Shown here in pieces: positions 38,645 through 47,577 of a DNA stretch of 64,000 nt (within the stretch, counting starts at the first letter, position 1; each line of letters begins with the position of its first letter). The notes below the pieces were generated by a model that was not told where the DNA came from, ran no database searches, and saw only the letters and a program-made list of their open reading frames with translations. Origin of the DNA: Oscillospiraceae bacterium (GTDB lineage Bacteria > Bacillota > Clostridia > Oscillospirales > CAG-272); contig SVTP01000004.1 of the NCBI GenBank assembly GCA_015063725.1, positions 1-64,000 on the forward strand, given 5' to 3'. A program made the position numbers and the translations under genes.

Positions 38645-39232
38645 TTATGTGTTTTGCACTGCCATTTGATCCTCTTGGTAGCGATAATAGCGCTTTTTGG
38701 CAGCAAAGACCGTGCCGAAGCAGGAGATGGCGCACAAAAGTGCATAGATGATCACGTTGGGATCAAATTCCCAATCGGCGGTGCTATTGGCAAGCTGTTG
38801 GCGTTGACCGTCGACCACTACGCTGACCGAATGAATGCGGTCAAAAGCAAGGGTGGTTTTCCACTCGTGGCGGATCTCTTCTGCAAAACGCGGATAGAGA
38901 GGTAAGCCGTCAATCTCGATCTCCTCACGGTCGCGCCCATTGCCGACCACGATCAGGATCTTTTCAACCTCTGCCTTTTTATCCTCGTTGTTGACAAGGT
39001 ATCCGCTCAGCTGCGTAACAAAATTTTGCTCTGTAGCATCCAAGGGAGAGGAAGAAACGTCAAACGCTTCCTTTACGGCGATCCCCTCATTTTTTTGGAA
39101 AGAAAACAAAGCAACAAGCGCCAGCACCAAAAAGAAGATTGCCAGAGCACCACACAAAAGCACGGCAAGATTGTGCCATATGTGCCCCATGATGATCTTT
39201 TTCCATTCAATTTGTTTCAGTTGCAATTTCAA
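38645..39232 (-). CDS. Hypothetical membrane protein
   Basis: Two TM segments flanking an extracytoplasmic domain. Confidence 0.65.
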   Translation of the reverse strand: MKLQLKQIEWKKIIMGHIWHNLAVLLCGALAIFFLVLALVALFSFQKNEGIAVKEAFDVSSSPLDATEQNFVTQLSGYLVNNEDKKAEVEKILIVVGNGRDREEIEIDGLPLYPRFAEEIRHEWKTTLAFDRIHSVSVVVDGQRQQLANSTADWEFDPNVIIYALLCAISCFGTVFAAKKRYYRYQEDQMAVQNT

Positions 39233-39263
39233 AGAAAGAGCCTCCTCTCGTTATTGAGTGGTA

Positions 39264-40097
39264 TTAAAGTTGTTTTTTGACATACGGGGTGTCAAAAACA
39301 GGCTGTCCCTTCATGCGCTCCTGGCGCAGCGGTGTGGGAGTGGCAAGTGCACCCTCCTCCAAAAGGATCTGTGCGGCGGCGGCAGTCCACTCGGTCACAC
39401 GCAGATCTCCGCCAACGATATCGTTCATCACAAGGGATGCCCCCTCTCCAAAGCCGCGTCCGCAGTTGTGGTAGGCAAACGCGCCTTGGAAGATGCCCAT
39501 CTCGTTTGTTAAGATCAAGCCGCTCATACCAACGTCAATGGCAGAGCCCTTGCCAAGATCAAAGATGGCGGCATCGCAAAAATCAGTCAGGGGCTTGCCC
39601 TCATGGCGCGCACCGATGTATCCGCCCACGTTGAGAATGAGCGGGATCTTCTTCTCGCGGCAGATCTCATACACGCGAGAAAGCTTGTAGTCCTCTTTTT
39701 TGCCAACCAAATAGTCCAACACGACCGCGCGGACAGGCAGGTTGACATTCTCAAGAAATGCCGCAAGTGTTTTGGGGCGGATCATGCCGCAATTTTCGCA
39801 CACGTCGGCAAAAACAGGGGTGGAACCCACGCAAACGGCAACCAACGAATCGGCAGGTGCCGAGACCTCGCCAACAACCGTGGCATCGGATGTTTGGCTC
39901 TCGTCAAAGCGCGCACCAAAGTGGCGCAGGACTGCCTCGTATGCTGCATCGTAGCTGTGGCAAAGGAGCCCGAAATTGGCACCGCTATATTCTGCCAAAG
40001 CCTTTGCGGCGGATACGGAATAGCCACCAATGGTACCCCAAACACCGCTTTCAAGGACGGAAAGCTCGGTATCAATCAATCTTTTTTGCATATCCAT
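39264..40097 (-). CDS. Short DegT/AHBA-synthase-like protein, divergent, possibly non-catalytic
   Basis: FDLGKGSAIDVGMSGLILT corresponds to the ISCQNSKNLTSGEGGIITT region of the adjacent aminotransferase. Confidence 0.6.
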   Translation of the reverse strand: MDMQKRLIDTELSVLESGVWGTIGGYSVSAAKALAEYSGANFGLLCHSYDAAYEAVLRHFGARFDESQTSDATVVGEVSAPADSLVAVCVGSTPVFADVCENCGMIRPKTLAAFLENVNLPVRAVVLDYLVGKKEDYKLSRVYEICREKKIPLILNVGGYIGARHEGKPLTDFCDAAIFDLGKGSAIDVGMSGLILTNEMGIFQGAFAYHNCGRGFGEGASLVMNDIVGGDLRVTEWTAAAAQILLEEGALATPTPLRQERMKGQPVFDTPYVKKQL

Positions 40098-40109
40098 GTC
40101 CCCCCCTCC

Positions 40110-41306
40110 TTACACAGCTTTGAGTTCGTCGGCGTGTTCCCACACCTTGATGATGGCATCTGCGATCGCATCCAGCGTTTCTCTCTTTGCAAGCAGGACC
40201 GCCTGTCCCATCCATGAGCCTTCCTCAAAGGATGCGCGCTCGCAAACGGGCAGCGGCGTTGTGTCAATCTTGGCACCGATCATTCTCTCGGTATCGCGAG
40301 AGGTCACACAGGGGAAGGTATAAAGGGGCGCGTAGCCCGAGCAGATCGGCACGCCCTCAGCAACAAGCGCCTTAATGAATTGGTCGCGTGTGATGCCCTT
40401 TTTTGCCAATTCTTCTTTTTTGAAACGCATCAGGAAAAGGTGATAGGCGTGCGTTGTGATGCGCTCGTCATAAGCAAGATGCTCTACAAAGCCGAGCCCT
40501 TGCAGTCTGCCTGCAAGGTATGCGGCATTCTTGTCGCGCAAAACGACCTCGCGAGAGAGTTTTTCGTACTGCGAAAGCAGGATGGATGCCTGCAGCTCGG
40601 TGATGCGGTGATCCTGTGCAACGCTTACATATTTGCCGTCCTCGCAGCCACCCGAGAGCATCAATTCGAGATTTTTTGCAAGGACGTCATCGTTTGTTGT
40701 GATGATACCGCCCTCGCCGCTGGTCAGATTTTTGGAGTTCTGGCAGGAGATAGAAGCCGCATCGCCATAGGCGCAAATGCTCTTTCCTTTCCATTCCGCT
40801 CCAACACCCTGTGCGGCATCTACGATCAGCTTGACACCGTGGCGATGTGCGATCTCCTCAAGTGCATCGAGATCGGGGGGACATCCGCCAACGGCAACCG
40901 CAACGATCGCGCGTGTCTTTGGGGTGATCTTCTCCTCAACCGATGCGGGGGAGATGAGGTAATTGCTATCGTCGATATCGGCAAGCACGGGGGTTGCCCC
41001 TGCAAACACGATGGATGACAGCGTTGCGATAAAGGTGTAGGGCGGCAGAATGACCTCGTCGCCGCGACCGATGCCAAAGCCGCGCAAAAGCAGCTCCAGG
41101 GAGACTGTACCATTGGCAACGGCAAAGCAGTGTGCCACGCCACAGTCCTTTGCAAAAGTCTTCTCAAATTGCTCTCTCAATTGACCGCTCTTGTAGTTAC
41201 CTGCAAGAAGGGTGTTTTTGAGCATCTCGCGGTCGGTGTCGGTGACCTGCGGCCAGGCAGGTACCTTATGTTTCAGAACGGGCTCGCCGCCGTGAATTGC
41301 AAGCAT
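40110..41306 (-). CDS. DegT/DnrJ/EryC1/StrS aminotransferase family protein
   Basis: MLAIHGGEPVLKHKVPAWP, VAHCFAVANGTVSLELLLRGFGIGRGDEVILPPYTFIA, NSKNLTSGEGG; start reset to 41306. Confidence 0.92.
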   Translation of the reverse strand: MLAIHGGEPVLKHKVPAWPQVTDTDREMLKNTLLAGNYKSGQLREQFEKTFAKDCGVAHCFAVANGTVSLELLLRGFGIGRGDEVILPPYTFIATLSSIVFAGATPVLADIDDSNYLISPASVEEKITPKTRAIVAVAVGGCPPDLDALEEIAHRHGVKLIVDAAQGVGAEWKGKSICAYGDAASISCQNSKNLTSGEGGIITTNDDVLAKNLELMLSGGCEDGKYVSVAQDHRITELQASILLSQYEKLSREVVLRDKNAAYLAGRLQGLGFVEHLAYDERITTHAYHLFLMRFKKEELAKKGITRDQFIKALVAEGVPICSGYAPLYTFPCVTSRDTERMIGAKIDTTPLPVCERASFEEGSWMGQAVLLAKRETLDAIADAIIKVWEHADELKAV

Positions 41307-41337
41307 AGTGTTTCTCCTTTTATGTATGATAATTCGC

Positions 41338-42081
41338 TTACAGTGAGCGAATGGATGCTTTGTACTGTTTGATGTAGGTCTCGTTGGCTTCGTCGCCGCC
41401 AACGGTGTTGGCAGACTGAAAGACCTCGGGATTGCCGCCTCTCTCTTGGGTAAGCTCGATGCCGCGGCAAACGACCGCCTGCAAGATCATAGAGCCGATG
41501 ACCGTTGAGGTCGCACCCGTTGTGGCATTCCCTACCTCGATCGCCGCATCTCCGTAGCAGCCCATGTTGTCGATGACAACATCGCAGACTTCACAGAGCT
41601 TATGTCCCTCGGGATGACGGGAGCGGGAACGTGCTGCGTGTGTCAGGTTGGTGATGCAGACCGTTTTCAGTCCACGTGCGCGCGCTTCTTCTGCCATTTC
41701 CACAGCCACGGTGTTGCAGCCCGAGTTAGAGAACAGGAACATCACACCCCCCTCTTTTACGGCATCCACGTCATCGAGCAGTACCGAGGCAAGACCTGTT
41801 ACACGCTCGAGCTGACTGCTTGCCGCCGCCGCGCGATGGAGCATCAGAGAGTCCTCAAGAATGGGACAGACACGAACCAAGCCACCGGCACGGTAGAAGA
41901 TCTCCTCGGCAAGAATGTGGGAGTGCCCCGTGCCAAAGGTGAAGATATAGCCACCGCCGCAGAGTGCATCGGCAATCAAGGTTGCCGCGCGCTCCATGTT
42001 TTCTTGTTGTGTCGATTCAACCACCAAGGTAAGGCGTTTGATTTCGTCAATGTAACGTTGTGCAGAGTTCATTGGTGTCAC
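41338..42081 (-). CDS. SIS-domain phosphosugar isomerase/binding protein
   Basis: GGYIFTFGTGHSHILAEEIFYRAGGL, FLFSNSGCNTVAVEMAEEARARG. Confidence 0.87.
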   Translation of the reverse strand: MTPMNSAQRYIDEIKRLTLVVESTQQENMERAATLIADALCGGGYIFTFGTGHSHILAEEIFYRAGGLVRVCPILEDSLMLHRAAAASSQLERVTGLASVLLDDVDAVKEGGVMFLFSNSGCNTVAVEMAEEARARGLKTVCITNLTHAARSRSRHPEGHKLCEVCDVVIDNMGCYGDAAIEVGNATTGATSTVIGSMILQAVVCRGIELTQERGGNPEVFQSANTVGGDEANETYIKQYKASIRSL

Positions 42082-42989
42082 TCTCCTTTTTCCTCTTTTG
42101 CCGCATACAAAGCCGCGGCATGCTGAGCACTGATGGACGGCTCACAGATTTGGATATGTGGGAATTGTTTGCGCACACCCTCTTCAAATGCGCGGCGCAC
42201 AGTCTTGTTTTTGCAAAGCACACTGCCCCACACGCCAAGCACATCGGCGCGGCAACGACCAACGAGGACCGATGCATAGCGGCACAGATGTGCGGCGGCA
42301 TCCAAAAGGATGGCCTCGGCAACCTTGTCGCCCTCATCGGCGCGCAAAGCCACGTGACGGGCAAAGCCTGCAACGTCGGGTTCATTCTCTCCGTAAAAAA
42401 CAGAAATGAGATCGCGCGGAGTATCCATACCAAAGTGAGCGAGAGCCGCATCGGTCAGTGCGGTCTTTGGGGCAACGCCATCGACAGCGCGAAGCGCGGC
42501 ACAAATGCCCTCGCGCCCAATGTAATAGCCGCTGCCCTCGTCGCCGGTCAGTCGCCCCCAGCCGCCAACGACGGCGGTCTCATGGACATCATTCTCACCG
42601 ATCGCCATCGAACCTGTGCCCGAGATGATGAGCACGCCGGCCTTTTTGCCGCCTGTGAGCGCAAAAAGTGTCATGAACGCATCGCTTCGAATATGAACGG
42701 GAACGCCCAGAGCATCTGCTGCGCGGTGGGCAAATTCCTTTGCCGCGGGACTATCGGATGTATCGTCAATTGAGGGGTCTCCAATGCCAACAGCGGCAAT
42801 GCTCCCTCGGGGGAGTTCAAGAGATGCGATGCCGGACTGCAAATTACCAAGAGCCGCATCCACGCCTATAAAGTTATAGTTGAGCGGACCGCACACCGCT
42901 GAGGCGACCTCGCATCCCTCGGGTGTGAGAGCCACCAGCGCGGTTTTGGTTCCGCCGCCGTCAACGCCCACAAAATAACGTTGTTCCAT
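42078..42989 (-). CDS. BadF/BadG/N-acetylglucosamine-kinase-family ATPase
   Basis: YFVGVDGGGTKTALVAL, VLIISGTGSMAIGEN, GWGRLTGDEGSGYYIGREGI. Confidence 0.9.
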   Translation of the reverse strand: MEQRYFVGVDGGGTKTALVALTPEGCEVASAVCGPLNYNFIGVDAALGNLQSGIASLELPRGSIAAVGIGDPSIDDTSDSPAAKEFAHRAADALGVPVHIRSDAFMTLFALTGGKKAGVLIISGTGSMAIGENDVHETAVVGGWGRLTGDEGSGYYIGREGICAALRAVDGVAPKTALTDAALAHFGMDTPRDLISVFYGENEPDVAGFARHVALRADEGDKVAEAILLDAAAHLCRYASVLVGRCRADVLGVWGSVLCKNKTVRRAFEEGVRKQFPHIQICEPSISAQHAAALYAAKEEKGE

Positions 42990-43152
42990 CTTGCGCCCCC
43001 TTTGTAGCTTCTTTCCTCTCAATTATATATGATTTTTTGCGTCCTGTCAACGAATAATCTGTTAAAATAAGAGTGATTTTGCATTTTTTGTCTCTCTTTT
43101 TTGCATCATGGGAGATTTTTGCCCCCCGGGGCACAAAATTTGGACGTGGGTG

Positions 43153-43181
43153 TTGACTTTTTGGACGTATTTTTGTATAAT
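43153..43181 (+). promoter_or_regulatory. Sigma-A promoter TTGACT-17-TATAAT
   Basis: Consensus hexamers and 17-bp spacer; flanking TTTGGACGT direct repeats at 43139 and 43160. Confidence 0.75.
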
Positions 43182-43230
43182 GATTTTAGAAAACCCAATT
43201 TCAAAACTCCGAAGCTATAAAGGAGAAAAC

Positions 43231-44535
43231 ATGATGAAACAGACACTCCGCCTCGGCTTTGCCGATGCCATTATTACCCCCAAGCACCCCGAGTACACCT
43301 ACCTTGACGGCTACGGCTTTCGCCTCTCTCCCGCAACCGAGGGTGTGCGCGACGATCTGCACGCAAAGGTTTGCGCGATGGTGGACGGGGAGAAGATTTT
43401 TTTGTTGTTCTCTCTCGACCTCATTGGACTGAGAGAGGACACCTACCGCTTGGTAAGCGCACAGATCACCGACCTGACAGGTGTTGCGCGCGAGGATATG
43501 GCACTCTCCTGCATTCACACCCATGCAGCACCTGCCTCGGGGATTCTTGACGAACTCCCCATTGACACCGACTATTTTGCTTACGTCGGCGAGGTTTGCG
43601 GACGTGCGGCACTTCGCGCTATTGAGCGCGCCTGCCCTGTGCACGCATCCTTTGCCATTCTGCCCGAAACCCTGATGACGACACACAACCGCCGCGAGGG
43701 ACGCGAGGTCATCGACCGCTCCATTCGCGCAGTTGTGTTCCGAAACGAGAAAGGCAAGCTTTGCGGCGTTCTTGCATCTGCCGCTTGCCACGCCGTTGTC
43801 AACACCGCGTATTCCATTTCTGCCGACTGGCTGGTAGAGTTCAATAAGCTCTCCACCGATGAGATCCCTTACCTCTTTTTGCAGGGACGTGCGGCGGATA
43901 TCAACCCGCAGCTGTATCTTGGGCTCCCCATCGACGAGCTGATCGAGCGCTTGGGGCGTGAATTAGCAACCCCCGTTGAAGCATTTACAAAAAACGCTCC
44001 GCAAGGAGCTCCCTTGGATGGAGACCTGACAAGGTACTATGAAGTTGTGCGCATCCCGATGAAGGAGATGACCGACCTTGATGCAGTACGCGAAGAGATC
44101 GCGCGCCAGTCCAAGTCTTACCGCGAGTGCTCCCCCGAGGATATTCAAAAGCACTTTGTGCTCCGTCAGCTGCAATGGTATCGCCACATGGAGAAAATGA
44201 TCGAGGACGGCGCGGATTTTGCCTTGCGCGTTCCCCTGCAGGTACTTGCCATTGGCAAAGCGTGCGTGTTCCTGTTTATCCCCTTTGAGCTCTTAACGCT
44301 CACAGGAAATAAGCTTGAAGAAATGTTTGTTGCCGCAGGTTTTGCGCGCGAAACGGTGTACGTGTGCGGATATTCCAACATGACCGAGGGCTACCTTGCC
44401 CCGGTTGAGGAATTCCCTTATGGCGGCTACGAGGTAGCAGGCGCGGCACATTGGTACAACATCCCCGAGGCATCCCCAAAGAGTGAGCCCGCCCTCTTGG
44501 ATTGGTTCTTCAAGGTTAGCGAGAAATTAAAATAA
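43231..44535 (+). CDS. Neutral/alkaline non-lysosomal ceramidase-like N-terminal domain protein
   Basis: LGFADAIITPKHPEYTYLDGYG, DLIGLREDTYR, LSCIHTHAAPASG. Confidence 0.78.
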   Translation: MMKQTLRLGFADAIITPKHPEYTYLDGYGFRLSPATEGVRDDLHAKVCAMVDGEKIFLLFSLDLIGLREDTYRLVSAQITDLTGVAREDMALSCIHTHAAPASGILDELPIDTDYFAYVGEVCGRAALRAIERACPVHASFAILPETLMTTHNRREGREVIDRSIRAVVFRNEKGKLCGVLASAACHAVVNTAYSISADWLVEFNKLSTDEIPYLFLQGRAADINPQLYLGLPIDELIERLGRELATPVEAFTKNAPQGAPLDGDLTRYYEVVRIPMKEMTDLDAVREEIARQSKSYRECSPEDIQKHFVLRQLQWYRHMEKMIEDGADFALRVPLQVLAIGKACVFLFIPFELLTLTGNKLEEMFVAAGFARETVYVCGYSNMTEGYLAPVEEFPYGGYEVAGAAHWYNIPEASPKSEPALLDWFFKVSEKLK

Positions 44536-44545
44536 AGCAAATTCT

Positions 44546-44573
44546 TGTAGGGATCGGCGTCCCCGACGGTCCG
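44546..44573 (+). repeat. Diverged third copy of the 27-bp hairpin unit
   Basis: TGTAGGGATCGGCGTCCCCGACGGTCCG vs GTAGGGGGCGACGTCCTCGACGCCCCG. Confidence 0.6.
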
Positions 44574-44605
44574 TTCTTTCATAATTTAATATCAATAAAA
44601 ACATA

Positions 44606-44635
44606 CCGCGCCCATCGAAAACTCGATGGGCGCGG
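44606..44635. terminator. Terminator
   Basis: CCGCGCCCATCGA-aaac-TCGATGGGCGCGG. Confidence 0.65.
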
Positions 44636-44670
44636 GGCTTTTTTATGCAATTTTTCGCTTATGCCATTGA

Positions 44671-46929
44671 TTAATAGTGATAGTACTCAAATACAACGGA
44701 GAGACCGCCCTGTGTCAAAACGATGGTGTCTGCTTGCATGAATGCAGCAGCGATTGCCTGATGGCTGGGATCGGTTCCAAACAGGTTGCCGGCAAAATCA
44801 AACAGATTTTCACCGTCGGAGTAGAGGGTGTATGCTGTGCCGTCTGCACCGTAAACGGTGAAGAAAGGAGGCGTCGCACCTGTCGTTTGTATTGCACCCT
44901 GCGAAATTTTAAGGATGGTCAACCAGTTGACGTTGTCCTCGGTCTGGAAGCGGTTGATACCTTCCCCATCAATCAGAATAGAGCCTTGTGCACCAATACC
45001 GGTAACAATTTCTGTCGCGTTGTCGCCATTTGCCATGATGGCACCCTTGATGTTCATCTGACCTTTTGCGTCAACAAAATTGCCAAGGCCGCCTGCCTGC
45101 AAACCGTAGCCGAGCGCTTTGATTTGACCAACGATCGTATTTGCACCAACAGCAGTGAACCAGATTTCCTGACCGCCAAGGTGTGTTTCCAGTACGCCAC
45201 CGGTTACGTTTACGATGGGATGATGGTTCTCCTCCCAAACGCTCTGTGCAATGATTGCGGGGCCGCCGCAACCGTTTACGTAAGAATCGATCAACTCAAA
45301 GGTGGAGTCGCCCCATACGAATGCCGCGTTTTGGTAAGAGTCGAAGCACTTGGAGTTTGTTACCTTCAAAGTGGTCGTATTTTCGGTAAAGTAGGTGATA
45401 AAGTAAGAGTTACCAATGATGTTGTTCATTGTGACCTGTGCACCCTCACAGGATTTGAAGAAGATCAAACCGCCTGCAGATGCCAGGCTCTCGGTGGAGT
45501 CAACAAGGTTGTCTCTTGCGGCGTTGCCGATGAGTGCCATGTTGTTCAGGGTAACGTTTACTACCTCTTCGGCAGCTTCCTCAGCAACGAGGAAACGGAA
45601 CAGTGCTGCGTTAGAGAAATCTTCCTCATAGTCCTTGCCTGCATCCTTACCGAATACACCGGGAGAAGGAATGATCGGGAAGCCCTTGGTATCAAGGGTA
45701 AACATATTACCTTCCATTACAAAGCTACCCGCACCGCGGTGCTCGTAAATGAACGTCCAGTCCACCAAATATTTGGTGCCTGCGGGAATAGTCTTGGCAG
45801 GAACCAGCTCACCATTTTCATCGAGCTTGTAGTAAACAACGTCTGCGGTGGTGGTGTGGAAGAAGCTTGCGGGAACATCTGCGGCACTCAGGTGGATATC
45901 GTTGTGCAGAACGATGCCGTTTGCCACAACGTTGGTAAGACCGTGGGTTGCCTTGTGGTCTGCCCATTCTTCGTTGTAGTTGTCAACAACAGCCAGCTGC
46001 CATGCCTCGTATACGTTGTAAGCATTGATGACCTTTGCCTCAAGAACGATGGGCGGAAAATCCTCTTCGTATACGATATACTGCTTGGTAGAAGGCGCTA
46101 CAGAGATCTTTACTTCCGCATTTGCAGCATCTGCGCTGAATTGATAAGTGCCCTTGTAGGTATTCACGGTAGCGATCAGCAGGTCGCCATCGTAATATTC
46201 AACCACGTTGCCCTCTTTCTTTTGTGCAGTAAGGGCTACGTATTCGCCGTTCTTTTTCAGGGAGATAACGACCTCTGCAAAGAACTCCTTTGCGGTTTCT
46301 TCTTCATCGGTCTCAATGTTCAGGATCTCAACGGTGGGGGTGAGTTTGAATTCGTTTTGGTTACCAATAACGTAGATCTGGTTGCCAACTGCAAACTGAC
46401 CGGAGAAACCTGCCTCACCGTAGTTCAGCTTGCCTGCATTTTTGTTGGCAGCATTAAATGCTACCAGCGTAGAGGGAGTATCAAAACCGATAATCTCAAG
46501 CGTGGGCTCCTCGGGTGTGGAGGGCTGGTTGGGATCGTCGGGAGTCGTTTGGTCGGGGGTGGACTTTACAACCTTGATTTTGATCTTGGCTTCTTGCTTT
46601 ACGCCAAGGTTAGGGTCCATAAAGGAAACGGTAATTTCCTTTTCGCCAACGGTATCGGTAATGCCGTCGGTGTTTGAGATAGTCAATTCTGCAAAGGTAT
46701 AGGTTTTATTCAGGTTTTCGTCATTATACTTTGCGGTTGCCTTGATGCCGGAAAAATCAACTTTTTCGCCAATCACATACTCTGTTTTGATGGACGTAGG
46801 ATCAATAATAAAGGATTCGAGCTTGAGAGAGCCGTCATTTCCACCGGAAGGTCCGCAAGCAACAAACGAAAGCATCGTTGCCATGGTCAATACTACTGCT
46901 AAAAGTCTGGTTAAATTCTGAATTGTCAT
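44671..46929 (-). CDS. Lipoprotein with Ig-like (Big_3-type) N-terminal domain and probable beta-helix C-terminal region
   Basis: LSFVACGPSGG lipobox; YVIGEKVDFSGIKATAKYNDENLNKTYTFAELTISNTDG; many NVTLNNMALIGN/TLKVTNSKCF type strands. Confidence 0.75.
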   Translation of the reverse strand: MTIQNLTRLLAVVLTMATMLSFVACGPSGGNDGSLKLESFIIDPTSIKTEYVIGEKVDFSGIKATAKYNDENLNKTYTFAELTISNTDGITDTVGEKEITVSFMDPNLGVKQEAKIKIKVVKSTPDQTTPDDPNQPSTPEEPTLEIIGFDTPSTLVAFNAANKNAGKLNYGEAGFSGQFAVGNQIYVIGNQNEFKLTPTVEILNIETDEEETAKEFFAEVVISLKKNGEYVALTAQKKEGNVVEYYDGDLLIATVNTYKGTYQFSADAANAEVKISVAPSTKQYIVYEEDFPPIVLEAKVINAYNVYEAWQLAVVDNYNEEWADHKATHGLTNVVANGIVLHNDIHLSAADVPASFFHTTTADVVYYKLDENGELVPAKTIPAGTKYLVDWTFIYEHRGAGSFVMEGNMFTLDTKGFPIIPSPGVFGKDAGKDYEEDFSNAALFRFLVAEEAAEEVVNVTLNNMALIGNAARDNLVDSTESLASAGGLIFFKSCEGAQVTMNNIIGNSYFITYFTENTTTLKVTNSKCFDSYQNAAFVWGDSTFELIDSYVNGCGGPAIIAQSVWEENHHPIVNVTGGVLETHLGGQEIWFTAVGANTIVGQIKALGYGLQAGGLGNFVDAKGQMNIKGAIMANGDNATEIVTGIGAQGSILIDGEGINRFQTEDNVNWLTILKISQGAIQTTGATPPFFTVYGADGTAYTLYSDGENLFDFAGNLFGTDPSHQAIAAAFMQADTIVLTQGGLSVVFEYYHY

Positions 46930-47094
46930 TTTTTCATTCCTCCTTAAGAAAGGGTGTTGGAGTTATGCTTAACTCCGTGGATTTGTTACGTTTTTTTACG
47001 TTGGGACACATGAAAAACCTGTTGCTATCACCTCAATTTCTTTCAACTGTTTTTATTTTTACGATAGGATCTTGACATTTCCTCTTGGAATGAT

Positions 47095-47577
47095 TTAGTT
47101 CGCTTGGGGGGATCTGCTTTTGATCACGATCGTTGTTTTTACGTTAGAGCCGTCGGTGGAAACAATGGTTACCGTAAGGCTTCTGTTGTTTCTTAAAAAG
47201 ATAAAGGTTTTTGTTTCCTCATCAAAATGGACATAAGGCTTTTCTTCAAATATAAACTCCACCTTGGAGCCGTCTGCCGTGTGCGGCAGAACCTCATAGT
47301 CGATGCGAACGGCATTGGGGTTGTTTGCAAGACTTTCGGGATCTTTACTGTATTCCCCCGGTGTGAACACAAAGTGGTACACCGGAATCCCCTCTTCGTT
47401 GATCTCGTGAACACCGTAGGTTTTTGGAGTTTCATTCATTACGGTGATGCTGTTGCATTTGATCTCTTCAACGTACTCAACACCGTCAAACTCCTTGATG
47501 GCAAGGCCGAAGAAGTTGACTACCGCAATGGACGCGATATAAACCACAAGGATGACGATAACGATTGTTTTTTTCAT
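47095..47577 (-). CDS. Small N-terminally anchored hypothetical protein
   Basis: MKKTIVIVILVVYIASIAVVNFFGL; 4-nt overlap with upstream permease gene. Confidence 0.7.
   Translation of the reverse strand: MKKTIVIVILVVYIASIAVVNFFGLAIKEFDGVEYVEEIKCNSITVMNETPKTYGVHEINEEGIPVYHFVFTPGEYSKDPESLANNPNAVRIDYEVLPHTADGSKVEFIFEEKPYVHFDEETKTFIFLRNNRSLTVTIVSTDGSNVKTTIVIKSRSPQAN

Noticed and set aside
44677-46677. 666-aa plus-strand ORF
   Set aside because: Shadow of the Ig-like lipoprotein gene; opposite strand has lipobox, RBS and domain structure.
46959-46976. GGAGTTATGCTTAACTCC hairpin in the lipoprotein leader as a riboswitch
   Set aside because: Only a single short hairpin; no conserved aptamer features recognised.
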